A DNA stretch of 64,000 bases, from positions 25,323-89,322 of the forward strand of contig NZ_PTIX01000031.1 of assembly GCF_002934265.1 (NCBI RefSeq), given 5' to 3'. The DNA comes from Actinokineospora auranticolor (GTDB taxonomy: Bacteria; Actinomycetota; Actinomycetes; Mycobacteriales; Pseudonocardiaceae). The notes under the pieces were generated by a model. It made no database searches, had not been told where the DNA came from, and was given only the letters and a program-made list of their open reading frames with translations. Below are positions 1 to 8,463 of this stretch, in pieces (within the stretch, counting starts at the first letter, position 1; every line of letters begins with the position of its first letter). A program made the translations under genes and the position numbers.

Positions 1-22
1 GGAAGCAGCAGGAGGTAGACCG

Positions 23-3000
23 GTGAGCGACGCCCTCTCCAGACTGGCCAGGCTGAGCCCGGAGCAGCGGGCCAGGGTCATGGCCACGCTGCGCTCGACC
101 GCCGCCCCGTCGGTGCCCGCCGAGCGGCCGCTGGTCGCGCTGCCCCGCGACGGCGCGCCGCTGCCCGCGGCGCCCGTGCAGGAGCAGTTCTGGTTCCTGC
201 ACCAGATCGCGCCCACCCAGCCCACCTACACGATCCCGTTCTCCTTCACCCTCACCGGCGAACTCGACGTCGACGTGCTGGTGGCCGTGCTCGCCGAGGT
301 CGAGCGCAGGCACGAGGTGCTGCGCGCGAGCCTGGTCGAGCACGAGGGCCGGATCGTGCACCGGATCGCGGAACCGGCCGAGATGCCGCAACTGGCGCTG
401 GTCGACCTGTCCGGGTTGCCGACCGCCGAGCGGGAGCGCCGCGCCGAGGAGCTGATCCGGCAGACCGTGCGCACGGTGTTCGACCCGGCGCGGGGTCCGC
501 TGCTGCGGTCGGTGCTGATCCGCTTCTCCGCCACCGAGCACCTGTTGCTGTGGGTCGCGCACCACGCCATCGCCGACGGGATCTCCCTGGGCGTGCTGGC
601 CAACGAGATCGTCGGCCTCTACCGGCAGCTGACCGACCCGCGCGCCCCCGAGCTGCCCGAGCCCGCCGTCCAGTACGCCGACTACGCGACCTGGCAGCGG
701 GAGTGGCTGTCCGGGCGGCGCCGGGAGAAGCTGGTCGGCTACTGGACCGAGCTGCTCTCCGGGGTGCCCGCGCTCGACCTGGCCACCGACTTCCCGCGCC
801 CGCCGCGGCAGACCTTCGACGGCGCCACCAAGTGGTTCCGCGTCCCCGCCCGGCTCACCGGGCAGCTGCGGGCGCTGGCCGAGCGCGAGGGGTGCACGCT
901 GTTCATGCTGCTGCTGGCCACCTACCAGGTGCTGCTGGCCCGGCACGCGGGCCAGGACGACTTCGCCGTCGGCGTGCCGGTCGCGGGCCGGGGCAAGCCG
1001 GAGGTGGACGCGCTGATCGGCCCGTTCCTCAACACCGTCGCGCTGCGCGCCGACCTGGCCGACGACCCGGCGTTCACCGACCTGCTGGCCCGGGTGCGCG
1101 ACGCCGTGCTCGACGGGTTCGGCCACCAGGAACTGCCCTTCGGCGCGGTCGTGGAGGCGCTCAAGCAGCGCCGCGACAGCAGCCGCAACCCGGTCTACCA
1201 GGTGATGTTCGGCTTCGGGAACACCCCGATCAGCGAGGAGCGGATCCCGCTGGGCCCCGGCGTGAGCATGATCCCGCGCGGCATCACCAACGGCACCGCG
1301 CGGGTCGAGCTGGAACTGGTCATGGAGGAGGACGGCGACGAGCTGACCGGTCGCCTGGAGTACAACACCGCGCTGTTCGGCCCGACCACCGCCGACCGGC
1401 TCGCCGAGCGGTTCGTGGCGCTGCTGCGCGGGATCGCCGCCGCGCCCGCCACCCGGGTCGGCGCGCTGCCGCTGGTGCCCAAGGCCGAGCTGGACCTCAT
1501 CGCGACCTGGAACGACACCGAGATCGGCTACCCGACGCACCGCACGGTCGTCGACCTGGTCGCCGAGCAGGCCCGGCGCGCGCCGGACAAGGTCGCGGTG
1601 CGCTCCGAGGGCGCGAGCCTGACCTACGCGGAGCTGGAGCGCCGCTCGAACCGGCTGGCGAACGCGCTGCTGGAACTCGGCGTCGAGCACGGCAGCGGCG
1701 TCGCGGTGTGCCTGGAGCGCGGCGCGGACACCCTGGTCGCGTTGCTCGGCGTGCTCAAGACCGGCGCGCACTACGTGCCGCTGGACCCGACCTACCCGGT
1801 GCACCGGCTCGCCTACATGCTGGAGGACTCCAAGGTCGGGATCGTGGTGGCGGGCGCCGGGCTGACCATGCCGTTCGACACCCGGTCGCTGCTGCTGGTC
1901 GACCCCGACGGGCCCCGGGTGCGCGCCGCGCGACCCACCGCGCCCGCGCGCAGGCCCGCCGCGGACGACGTGGCGTACGTGATTTACACGTCCGGTTCTA
2001 CCGGGCGCCCCAAGGGCGTGGTGGTCGAGCACCGGGGCCTGGTGAACCTGCTGTGCTCGATGCGCGACCGGCTGGGGCTGGTGGCCTCGGACGTGTGCGG
2101 GTCGCTGGCCTCGCTGTCGTTCGACATGGCGGTGCCGGAGCTGTACCTGCCGCTGCTGATCGGCGCGACCGTGGTCGTCGGCGGCAAGGAGGCCGCCGCG
2201 GACGGGGCGCGGCTGCGGCGGCTGATCGCCGAGTTCGGGCTGACCGCGCTGCAGGCCACCCCGACCACCTGGCAGCTGCTGCTCGACGCCGGGCTGGAGC
2301 CGGGCGCGCTGCGGCTGGCCACGTGCACCGCCGAGGCGATGCCGGAGGTCGTCGCGGCCGGGCTGTACCGGCGGGTCGCGGACGTGTGGAACCTCTACGG
2401 CCCCACCGAGACCACGGTGTTCTCCACCATGCACCGGATCACCGAGCACGACCTCGGCGCGCCGCCGCCGATCGGCACCCCCATCGGGAACACCACGCTG
2501 CACGTGGTCGACCGCCAGGGCCAGACCGCGCCCATCGGGGCCGTCGGCGAGCTGTACATCGGCGGTGTCGGCCTGGCCCGGCACTACCGGGGCAGGCCGG
2601 ACCTGACCGGCGACCGGTTCCGCGCGGACCTGCCCGCCTGCCCCGGTACCCGCGTCTACCGCACCGGCGACCTGGTCCGCTACCGGCCCGACGGCGTGCT
2701 GGAGTACCTGGGCCGCGCCGACCACCAGGTGAAGCTGCGCGGTTTCCGGATCGAGCCGGGCGAGATCGAGACCGTGCTCACCGCGCACCCCGCCGTGGGC
2801 CGCGCGTACGTGGCGCTGCGCGCCTTCGGCCCCGACGACGCCCGGCTGGTCGGGTACGTCGTCACCGCCGACGAGTCGCTCAGCGGCGCGGACCTGCGCA
2901 CGCACGCGGCGGCCAGCCTGCCGCAGTACATGGTGCCCGCGCACTTCCACACGCTGCCCGAGTTCCCGTTGACCCCCAACGGGAAGCTGGACCGCGCGAA

Positions 3001-3403
3001 GCTGCTGGAGCTGCCGGTCGACGGCGCGGGCACGGGCCACGCGCCGCCGCGCGACGAGACCGAGCGGGAGGTCGCGGCGATCTTCGCCGAGGTGCTCGGC
3101 GTGGCGTCGGTCGGCCGCGACGACGACTTCTTCCTGATCGGCGGCCACTCGCTGCTGGCCACCCAGGTCGTGACCCGGGTCCGGGACCGGCTGGGGGTGC
3201 CGCTGTCGATCGACGTGGCGTTCGACCGCTCGACCGTGGCGCTGCTGGCCGCCGAGGTCACCGCGCGCCGCGGTGAGCGCACCGAGGCGTTCCTGCGGGT
3301 GCTGCGCCGGGTCGAGGGCATGTCCGAGGCGGCGGTGGCCGCGCTGCTCAGCGAGCTGGAGATCAGCGAGGCGCTGGGCTCGGCCATCGGCGAGGTGAGC
3401 TGA
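23..3403 (+). CDS. Non-ribosomal peptide synthetase module, C-A-PCP
   Basis: A single-module NRPS of 1126 residues that activates an amino acid and condenses it with an upstream acyl/peptidyl carrier. The condensation domain (about residues 45-470) has an intact HHAIADG motif at 180-186. The adenylation domain has the A3 motif YTSGSTGRPKG near 655 and NLYGPTETT near 790. The carrier motif GGHSLL has its phosphopantetheine serine near 1043. There is no epimerase or thioesterase. The specificity pocket reads roughly D-M-P-Q-T-T-L-V-F (positions 235-331 of the PheA numbering), which I do not recognise. The GTG start has AGGAGG seven bases upstream. It is the first gene of the methionine salvage operon: mtnA begins one base after its stop. 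An intact C domain at the N-terminus means it needs a donor carrier, presumably encoded outside the window or at 20.8 kb. Confidence 0.96.
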   Translation: MSDALSRLARLSPEQRARVMATLRSTAAPSVPAERPLVALPRDGAPLPAAPVQEQFWFLHQIAPTQPTYTIPFSFTLTGELDVDVLVAVLAEVERRHEVLRASLVEHEGRIVHRIAEPAEMPQLALVDLSGLPTAERERRAEELIRQTVRTVFDPARGPLLRSVLIRFSATEHLLLWVAHHAIADGISLGVLANEIVGLYRQLTDPRAPELPEPAVQYADYATWQREWLSGRRREKLVGYWTELLSGVPALDLATDFPRPPRQTFDGATKWFRVPARLTGQLRALAEREGCTLFMLLLATYQVLLARHAGQDDFAVGVPVAGRGKPEVDALIGPFLNTVALRADLADDPAFTDLLARVRDAVLDGFGHQELPFGAVVEALKQRRDSSRNPVYQVMFGFGNTPISEERIPLGPGVSMIPRGITNGTARVELELVMEEDGDELTGRLEYNTALFGPTTADRLAERFVALLRGIAAAPATRVGALPLVPKAELDLIATWNDTEIGYPTHRTVVDLVAEQARRAPDKVAVRSEGASLTYAELERRSNRLANALLELGVEHGSGVAVCLERGADTLVALLGVLKTGAHYVPLDPTYPVHRLAYMLEDSKVGIVVAGAGLTMPFDTRSLLLVDPDGPRVRAARPTAPARRPAADDVAYVIYTSGSTGRPKGVVVEHRGLVNLLCSMRDRLGLVASDVCGSLASLSFDMAVPELYLPLLIGATVVVGGKEAAADGARLRRLIAEFGLTALQATPTTWQLLLDAGLEPGALRLATCTAEAMPEVVAAGLYRRVADVWNLYGPTETTVFSTMHRITEHDLGAPPPIGTPIGNTTLHVVDRQGQTAPIGAVGELYIGGVGLARHYRGRPDLTGDRFRADLPACPGTRVYRTGDLVRYRPDGVLEYLGRADHQVKLRGFRIEPGEIETVLTAHPAVGRAYVALRAFGPDDARLVGYVVTADESLSGADLRTHAAASLPQYMVPAHFHTLPEFPLTPNGKLDRAKLLELPVDGAGTGHAPPRDETEREVAAIFAEVLGVASVGRDDDFFLIGGHSLLATQVVTRVRDRLGVPLSIDVAFDRSTVALLAAEVTARRGERTEAFLRVLRRVEGMSEAAVAALLSELEISEALGSAIGEVS

Positions 3404-3404
3404 C

Positions 3405-4442
3405 GTGCTGCCCGGGGACCGGTCCCTGTCGTGGGACGACGGCGCGGTGGTGGCCGTGGACCAGTGCGCGCTGCCCGGCGCGTACCGGCTGCTGCGGCTG
3501 TCCACGGTGGACGAGGTGATCGCCGCGATCCGGCGGCTGGCGATCCGCGGCGCCCCCGCGATCGGCGTCGCGGGCGCCCTCGCGGTCGCGCTGTCCGCGG
3601 CGGCGCACCGCGTGGGCGGGTCGGGTGTGGACGGACGCTGCGACGAGGTGGCGGTGCGCGCCGACGCCCGCCGGATCGCCGCGGCCCGGCCGACGGCGGT
3701 GAACCTGGGCTGGGCCGTGGAACGCGCGGTGTCGAAGCTGGCGTTCGGTCCGGACGCCGTGCTGCGCGAGGCGTTGGCGATGGTCGTGGAGGACGAGCAC
3801 GTCAACCGCGCGGTAGCGAGCCGGGCGGCGGACCTGGTGCGCCGGGTGACCAAGCGGCGCCCGCTGCGGCTGCTGACCCACTGCAACACCGGCAGGCTCG
3901 CCACCGTCGCCTGGGGCACGGCGCTGGGCACGATCCGGACGCTGGCCGAGGCGGGTCAGGTCGAGGAGGTGCTCTTCGGCGAGACGCGACCGCTGTTGCA
4001 GGGCGCGCGGCTGACGGCGTGGGAGCTGGCCGAGGCCGGTATCCCGCACCGGATGTGCGTGGACTCCGCCGGACCCACGGCCATCGCCACCGGTCTGGTG
4101 GACTGCGTGCTGGTCGGCGCGGACCGGGTGTGCCTCAACGGGGACGTGGCGAACAAGATCGGCACGTACCCGCTGGCGCTGGCCGCGAACCGGGCCGGGG
4201 TGCCGTTCGTCGTGGTGTCCCCCGAGTCCACTGTGGACCGGGCACTCGCGTCCGGCGCGGGGATCGAGATCGAGCACCGCGACCCCGCCGAGGTGACCGC
4301 GCTGGCCGGTGCGCCGATCACGCCGCCGGGTACCGGCGCGTACAACCCGGCGTTCGACGTCGTGCCCGCCGACCTGGTCACCGCGGTGGTCACGGAGAAC
4401 GGCGTGCACCGCAACGAGATCCGGCGGGAGGCGGCGTCATGA
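3405..4442 (+). CDS. mtnA: Methylthioribose-1-phosphate isomerase
   Basis: MtnA converts 5-methylthioribose-1-phosphate to methylthioribulose-1-phosphate, the second step of the universal methionine salvage pathway. The 345-residue length is usual. Family motifs are clear: RGAPAIG near residue 49, THCNTG with the catalytic cysteine near 160, GADR with the catalytic aspartate near 239, and NKIGT shortly after. The GTG start lies one base downstream of the NRPS stop, so translation of the two is probably coupled. The stop overlaps the mtnB start in an ATGA arrangement. The related eIF2B subunits are excluded by the conserved Cys/Asp pair and by the neighbouring mtn genes. Confidence 0.95.
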   Translation: MLPGDRSLSWDDGAVVAVDQCALPGAYRLLRLSTVDEVIAAIRRLAIRGAPAIGVAGALAVALSAAAHRVGGSGVDGRCDEVAVRADARRIAAARPTAVNLGWAVERAVSKLAFGPDAVLREALAMVVEDEHVNRAVASRAADLVRRVTKRRPLRLLTHCNTGRLATVAWGTALGTIRTLAEAGQVEEVLFGETRPLLQGARLTAWELAEAGIPHRMCVDSAGPTAIATGLVDCVLVGADRVCLNGDVANKIGTYPLALAANRAGVPFVVVSPESTVDRALASGAGIEIEHRDPAEVTALAGAPITPPGTGAYNPAFDVVPADLVTAVVTENGVHRNEIRREAAS

Positions 4443-5053
4443 CGGTGTTCGCCGACCTCGGGCTCGACCTGGCCGCGGCGGCGGCCCGGCTCTACGCGAA
4501 GGGCTGGATGGAGGGCACGGCCGGGAACCTGTCCGTGCGGCTGCCCGGCGGCGACACGGCGTTGATCACCGCCAGAGGGCGCGGCAAGGGTGAGCTGACC
4601 ACCGACGACGTGGTCGAGGTGCGGATCGCCGACAGCGCGCCGGTCGACCCCGACGGGCCGCGGCCATCCGCCGAGACCTCGATCCACACCGCGCTCTACC
4701 GGTTGTTCCCCGACTGCGGCGCGGTCGTGCACGCCCACCCCCCGTACGCCACCGTGCTGTCGCTGCGCGGCGGCGACCGCGCGCGGTTCTCCGGCCTGGA
4801 GATCATCAAGGGCCTGGGCGCCACCGACCAGGTGAGCATCCCCGTGCTGCCCAACTGGCCGGACGTGCCGCGCATCGCCGCCGACGCCACCCGCCTGCTC
4901 GGGCCGCACGCGCCGCCCGCCCTGCTCATCGCCGGGCACGGCGCCACCACCTGGGCGCCGACCCTGGCCGCGGCCCGGCACCGGATGGAGTGCGTGGAGA
5001 GCCTGGCCCGGCTGACCCACCTGCTGACCACTTCCCCCTGGAGCGCGCCGTGA
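4439..5053 (+). CDS. mtnB: Methylthioribulose-1-phosphate dehydratase
   Basis: MtnB is a zinc-dependent class II aldolase-fold enzyme that dehydrates methylthioribulose-1-phosphate to the diketo intermediate. The 204-residue protein carries GTAGNLSVR near residue 27, the metal ligand motif VHAHPP (His near 98 and 100) and a downstream AGHG histidine near 167. Class II aldolases such as fuculose-phosphate aldolase share the fold, so the assignment rests partly on its place between mtnA and mtnD. The start overlaps the mtnA stop (ATGA) and its own stop overlaps the mtnD start (GTGA). Confidence 0.93.
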   Translation: MTVFADLGLDLAAAAARLYAKGWMEGTAGNLSVRLPGGDTALITARGRGKGELTTDDVVEVRIADSAPVDPDGPRPSAETSIHTALYRLFPDCGAVVHAHPPYATVLSLRGGDRARFSGLEIIKGLGATDQVSIPVLPNWPDVPRIAADATRLLGPHAPPALLIAGHGATTWAPTLAAARHRMECVESLARLTHLLTTSPWSAP

Positions 5054-5631
5054 CCCTGCTGCGGATCATGTCGGACACCGACCGGTCGTCGGTGTCGCTG
5101 TCCACCACCGACGTCGCGGTCATCGCCGCCGAGCTGGCCCCGTTCGGGGTGCGGCTGGACCGGTGGCCGACCACCGACCTCGCCGACACCGACGGCCCCG
5201 CCGAGGTGCTGGCCGCCTACGCCGCCGACGTCGACGCGCTGCGCGGCGAGTTCCCGATCGTCGACGTCATCCGGATGGTGCCGCGCGACGACGACCCGGA
5301 GTGGACCCGCCAGGCGGTGGCCGCCCGGTGCCGCTTCCTCGACGAGCACACCCACGACGAGGACGAGGTCCGGTTCTTCGTCGACGGGGTCGGCTGCTTC
5401 TACCTGCACCTCGACGACAAGGTCTACGCGGTGGTGTGCGAGCGCGGCGACCTGGTGTCGGTGCCCGCCGGGACCGCCCACTGGTTCGACATGGGCGAGC
5501 GGCCCGACTTCTGCGCGATCCGGTTCTTCCAGGAGGAGGACGGCTGGGTGGCCGGGTTCACCGGGTCCACCGTGGCGTCCCGCATGCCCACCCTGGACGA
5601 ACTGCGGGCACCCGCCGGGAGCCCGCGGTGA
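5050..5631 (+). CDS. mtnD: Acireductone dioxygenase
   Basis: This cupin enzyme oxidises acireductone to 2-keto-4-methylthiobutyrate and formate when it carries iron. Nickel-bound family members give an off-pathway reaction releasing CO and methylthiopropionate. The metal-binding set is complete: His100, His102, Glu106 in the EHTHDEDE segment and His144 in PAGTAHWFD. At 193 residues it has the usual size. The GTG start was chosen because it overlaps the mtnB stop by four bases; the longer reading frame upstream has no ribosome-binding site. The sequence cannot say which metal is used. Gene order places mtnD before mtnC, although MtnC acts first. Confidence 0.95.
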   Translation: MTLLRIMSDTDRSSVSLSTTDVAVIAAELAPFGVRLDRWPTTDLADTDGPAEVLAAYAADVDALRGEFPIVDVIRMVPRDDDPEWTRQAVAARCRFLDEHTHDEDEVRFFVDGVGCFYLHLDDKVYAVVCERGDLVSVPAGTAHWFDMGERPDFCAIRFFQEEDGWVAGFTGSTVASRMPTLDELRAPAGSPR

Positions 5632-6332
5632 ACGTGCCCCGAGCGGTCGTCGTCGACATCGAGGGCACGGTCAGCCCGCTGTCGGCCGTGCGCGACCACC
5701 TGCTGCCCTACGCCCGGCCCCGGCTGCGGCCGTGGCTGCTCGGCGGCGTGCCGGGCACGGCGGCGGTCGTGGCCGCGATCCGGGAGAGCCTGGGCGAACC
5801 CCGCGCGCCGCTGTCCCGGGTCGTCGACACGGTGCTGGACTGGCACGACCGGGACCGCAAGGACCCGCCGCTGAAGGTCCTGCACGGCCTGATCTGGCAC
5901 CACGGGTTCGCCGAGGGGCACCTGCGGGCCGAGGTCTACCCGGACGTCCCGCCCGCGCTGCGAGCGTGGGCCGCGGCGGGCGTCGGCGTGTGGGTGTACT
6001 CGTCCGGCTCGGTCCTGGCGCAGCGGCAGTGGTTCGCGCACACCGACGCCGGGGACCTGCTCGACCTGTTCGCGGGCCACTTCGACCCGTCGGCGGTCGG
6101 GCCGAAGACCGATCCCGGCTCGTACCGGCGGATCGGCGCGCTGATCGACGCCGACGACGTCCTGTTCCTCTCCGACAGCCGCCCCGAACTCGACGCCGCG
6201 CGGGCCGCGGGCTGGCGGACGACCGGGGTGTCGCGGCCGCGCGACGGCCGCCCCGACGTCGGCGCGCACGACCGGGTCGAGACCTTCGCCGCGGTGGCGC
6301 CGCTGCCGGGTCGGGAGGTGGCCCGTGCGTGA
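5628..6332 (+). CDS. mtnC: Enolase-phosphatase E1
   Basis: MtnC is a HAD-family bifunctional enzyme that enolises and dephosphorylates 2,3-diketo-5-methylthiopentyl-1-phosphate to acireductone. HAD motif I appears as DIEGT at residues 10-14, motif II as SSGS near 124, the motif III lysine in GPKTD near 162 and the acidic motif IV in SDSRPELDAA. DIEGT rather than the generic DxDxT is typical of this family. The GTG start overlaps the mtnD stop (GTGA), and the gene overlaps the next by eight bases. A single MtnC replaces the separate MtnW/MtnX pair of Bacillus. Confidence 0.95.
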   Translation: MNVPRAVVVDIEGTVSPLSAVRDHLLPYARPRLRPWLLGGVPGTAAVVAAIRESLGEPRAPLSRVVDTVLDWHDRDRKDPPLKVLHGLIWHHGFAEGHLRAEVYPDVPPALRAWAAAGVGVWVYSSGSVLAQRQWFAHTDAGDLLDLFAGHFDPSAVGPKTDPGSYRRIGALIDADDVLFLSDSRPELDAARAAGWRTTGVSRPRDGRPDVGAHDRVETFAAVAPLPGREVARA

Positions 6333-7548
6333 GCCACTCGCCGCGCTGGGCACCAGCGTGTTCGCCGAGATGACCGCGCTGGCCCAGCGGACCGGCGCGA
6401 TCAACCTGGGCCAGGGCTTCCCGGACACCGACGGGCCGGAGGTGCTGCTGCGCGTGGCGGCCGAGGCCATGCGGTCCGGGCACAACCAGTACCCGCCGCT
6501 CAACGGCGTCGCGCCGCTGCGGGAGGCGATCGCCGAGCAGCGGCTGGCCGACTACGGCACCGGCTACGACCCCGACGCCGAGGTCGTCGTGACCGCCGGG
6601 GCGACCGAGGGCGTCACCGCCGCGATCTGCGCGCTGGCCGGGCCCGGTGACGAGGTGCTGTACTTCGACCCCGGCTACGACTCGTACCCGCCCGCCATCG
6701 CGCTGGCCGGGGCCACGCCCCGCACCGTGCCGCTGCGCCCGGTCGACGGCCGGTTCACCTTCGACCCGGCCGACCTGGCGGCGGCCATCGGCCCCCGGAC
6801 GCGGGTCATCGTCGTCAACACCCCGCACAACCCCACCGGCACCGTGTTCACCCGCGCCGAACTGGACCACATCGCGTGGGCCTGCCTGCGCCACGGGCTC
6901 GTCGCCATCACCGACGAGGTCTACGAGCACCTCACCTACGACGGCGTCGCACACGTGCCGCTGGCGTCGCGGCCCGGCATGTCGGAGCGGACGCTGGTGG
7001 TGTCGTCGGCGGGCAAGGCGTTCAACGCCACGGGCTGGAAGGTCGGCTGGGTGTGCGGGCCGGAGCACCTGGTGCGGGCCGTGCGCACGGTCAAGCAGTA
7101 CCTCACCTTCGCCTCCGGGACGCCGTTCCAGCACGCGGTCGCCGCCGCGCTGCGCGAACGCGACGACTGGCTCGCCACGCTGACGGCCCGGCTGACCACG
7201 GCCCGTGACCTGATGGTCGACGCGCTGACCGGGTCGGGGTGGCGCTGCTACGCCTGCGAGGGCACGTACTTCCTGCAGGCCGACGCGGTGGAGCTGGGCT
7301 ACCCGGACGGCACCGAGCTGTGCCTGGACCTGGCCTACCGCGGCGGTGTCGTCGCGATCCCGTCCGCCGCGCTGCACGCCGACCCGCGCGACGGCGCGGA
7401 ACTGGTGCGGATCGCGTTCTGCAAGGCACCGGAGGTAGTGGAAACCGCCGCCCAGCGGCTCGTCTCGTTCACCACCGTTCCGCGGTTGCGCGGGAAGGGA
7501 GCACGGCCATGCCCGGAACCGAGGACGCACCTGCCCCGCTCGGCGTGA
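6325..7548 (+). CDS. PLP aminotransferase, MtnE-like (last step of methionine salvage)
   Basis: A fold-type I, class I/II aminotransferase of 407 residues, similar to kynurenine aminotransferase and methionine aminotransferases. Seen in the sequence: NLGQGFPDTDGP near residue 27, the substrate-side NTPHNPTG near 165, the PLP aspartate/tyrosine segment ITDEVYEH, and SSAGKAFNATGWK with the Schiff-base lysine near 231. From context it should transaminate 2-keto-4-methylthiobutyrate to methionine, closing the cycle. Amino donor and specificity are not visible. The GTG start has GGGAGG upstream and lies inside mtnC; the last 40 bases overlap mtnP. Confidence 0.9.
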   Translation: MREPLAALGTSVFAEMTALAQRTGAINLGQGFPDTDGPEVLLRVAAEAMRSGHNQYPPLNGVAPLREAIAEQRLADYGTGYDPDAEVVVTAGATEGVTAAICALAGPGDEVLYFDPGYDSYPPAIALAGATPRTVPLRPVDGRFTFDPADLAAAIGPRTRVIVVNTPHNPTGTVFTRAELDHIAWACLRHGLVAITDEVYEHLTYDGVAHVPLASRPGMSERTLVVSSAGKAFNATGWKVGWVCGPEHLVRAVRTVKQYLTFASGTPFQHAVAAALRERDDWLATLTARLTTARDLMVDALTGSGWRCYACEGTYFLQADAVELGYPDGTELCLDLAYRGGVVAIPSAALHADPRDGAELVRIAFCKAPEVVETAAQRLVSFTTVPRLRGKGARPCPEPRTHLPRSA

Positions 7549-8333
7549 TCGGCGGCAGCGGGCTGTACTCGCTGCTCGACGCCGACGTCGAGGAGATCCT
7601 CGTCGAGACCCCCTACGGCGACCCCTCCGACGTGCTGGTGCGGGGCCGGGTCGACGGCGCCCCCGTCGTCTTCCTGCCCCGCCACGGCCGGGGACACCGG
7701 CACCCACCGCACCGGATCAACTACCGCGCGAACCTGTGGGCGCTGCGCTACCTGGGCGTCCGGCAGGTCATCGCCCCCTGCGCCGTCGGTTCGCTGCGCC
7801 CCGAGTCGGGGCCCGGCGCGTTCGTCCTGCCGCACCAGGTCGTCGACCGCACGTCGGGGCGGGTCGGCACGTACTTCGACACCGGCGCGGTGCACGTCCC
7901 CTTCGCCGACCCGTACTGCCCGGGGCTGCGCGAGACCCTGCTGAAGTCCGCCGCCACCCTCGACCTGCCTGTGGTCGACGGCGGCACGACCGTCGTCATC
8001 GACGGCCCGCGCTTCGCCTCGCGGGCCGAGTCCCAGTGGTACGCGGCGCAGGGCTGGTCGCTCATCAACATGACGGCCCAGCCCGAAGCCACCCTGGCCC
8101 GCGAGCTGGCGCTCTGCTACCAACCCGTCGCTCTCGTCACCGACCACGACGCGGGCACCGCGCCGGGCGAGTCCGTCACCCAGACCGAGGTGTTCCGCAT
8201 CTTCGCCGACAACCTCACCCACCTCCGCGCCCTCATCCTCACCGCGGCCCCCACCGCGACCACCAGAACCCGCGAGGACTGCCCCTGCCCGGACACCCAC
8301 CACGGCATCACACTCCCCCTCACGTTGCCTTGA
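7509..8333 (+). CDS. mtnP: 5'-methylthioadenosine phosphorylase
   Basis: MtnP cleaves 5'-methylthioadenosine (MTA) with phosphate to adenine and methylthioribose-1-phosphate, the entry reaction of the salvage pathway. Visible motifs are GVIGGSGLY near the N-terminus, the phosphate/substrate region PRHGRGHRHPPHRINYRANL, DRTSGR, and GPRFASRAESQWY followed by INMTAQPEA. The residues are closer to the MTA phosphorylase/MTIP-like family than to Mtn nucleosidase, so no MtnN/MtnK pair is needed. The 274-residue protein has a short non-conserved tail with several Pro and Thr. It is last in the NRPS-mtn operon; no strong terminator hairpin follows. Confidence 0.92.
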   Translation: MPGTEDAPAPLGVIGGSGLYSLLDADVEEILVETPYGDPSDVLVRGRVDGAPVVFLPRHGRGHRHPPHRINYRANLWALRYLGVRQVIAPCAVGSLRPESGPGAFVLPHQVVDRTSGRVGTYFDTGAVHVPFADPYCPGLRETLLKSAATLDLPVVDGGTTVVIDGPRFASRAESQWYAAQGWSLINMTAQPEATLARELALCYQPVALVTDHDAGTAPGESVTQTEVFRIFADNLTHLRALILTAAPTATTRTREDCPCPDTHHGITLPLTLP

Positions 8334-8463
8334 CCTTTTCTTGCCCCTGCCTGGAGGCGCCTCAACGGGAACCATCCGGCCGGTCCGGGTATGGTGCGTG
8401 CCGAGCACGCTGGGGGTGCGCGGCTCGGCCACCGAGCGCACGGACAATTACGGGTTGGGAACT

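Noticed and set aside
550..3276. Long Arg/Pro/Gly-rich frame of over 900 codons inside the first NRPS gene
   Set aside because: Shadow frame created by very high GC content; the real gene in the other frame has clear domains.
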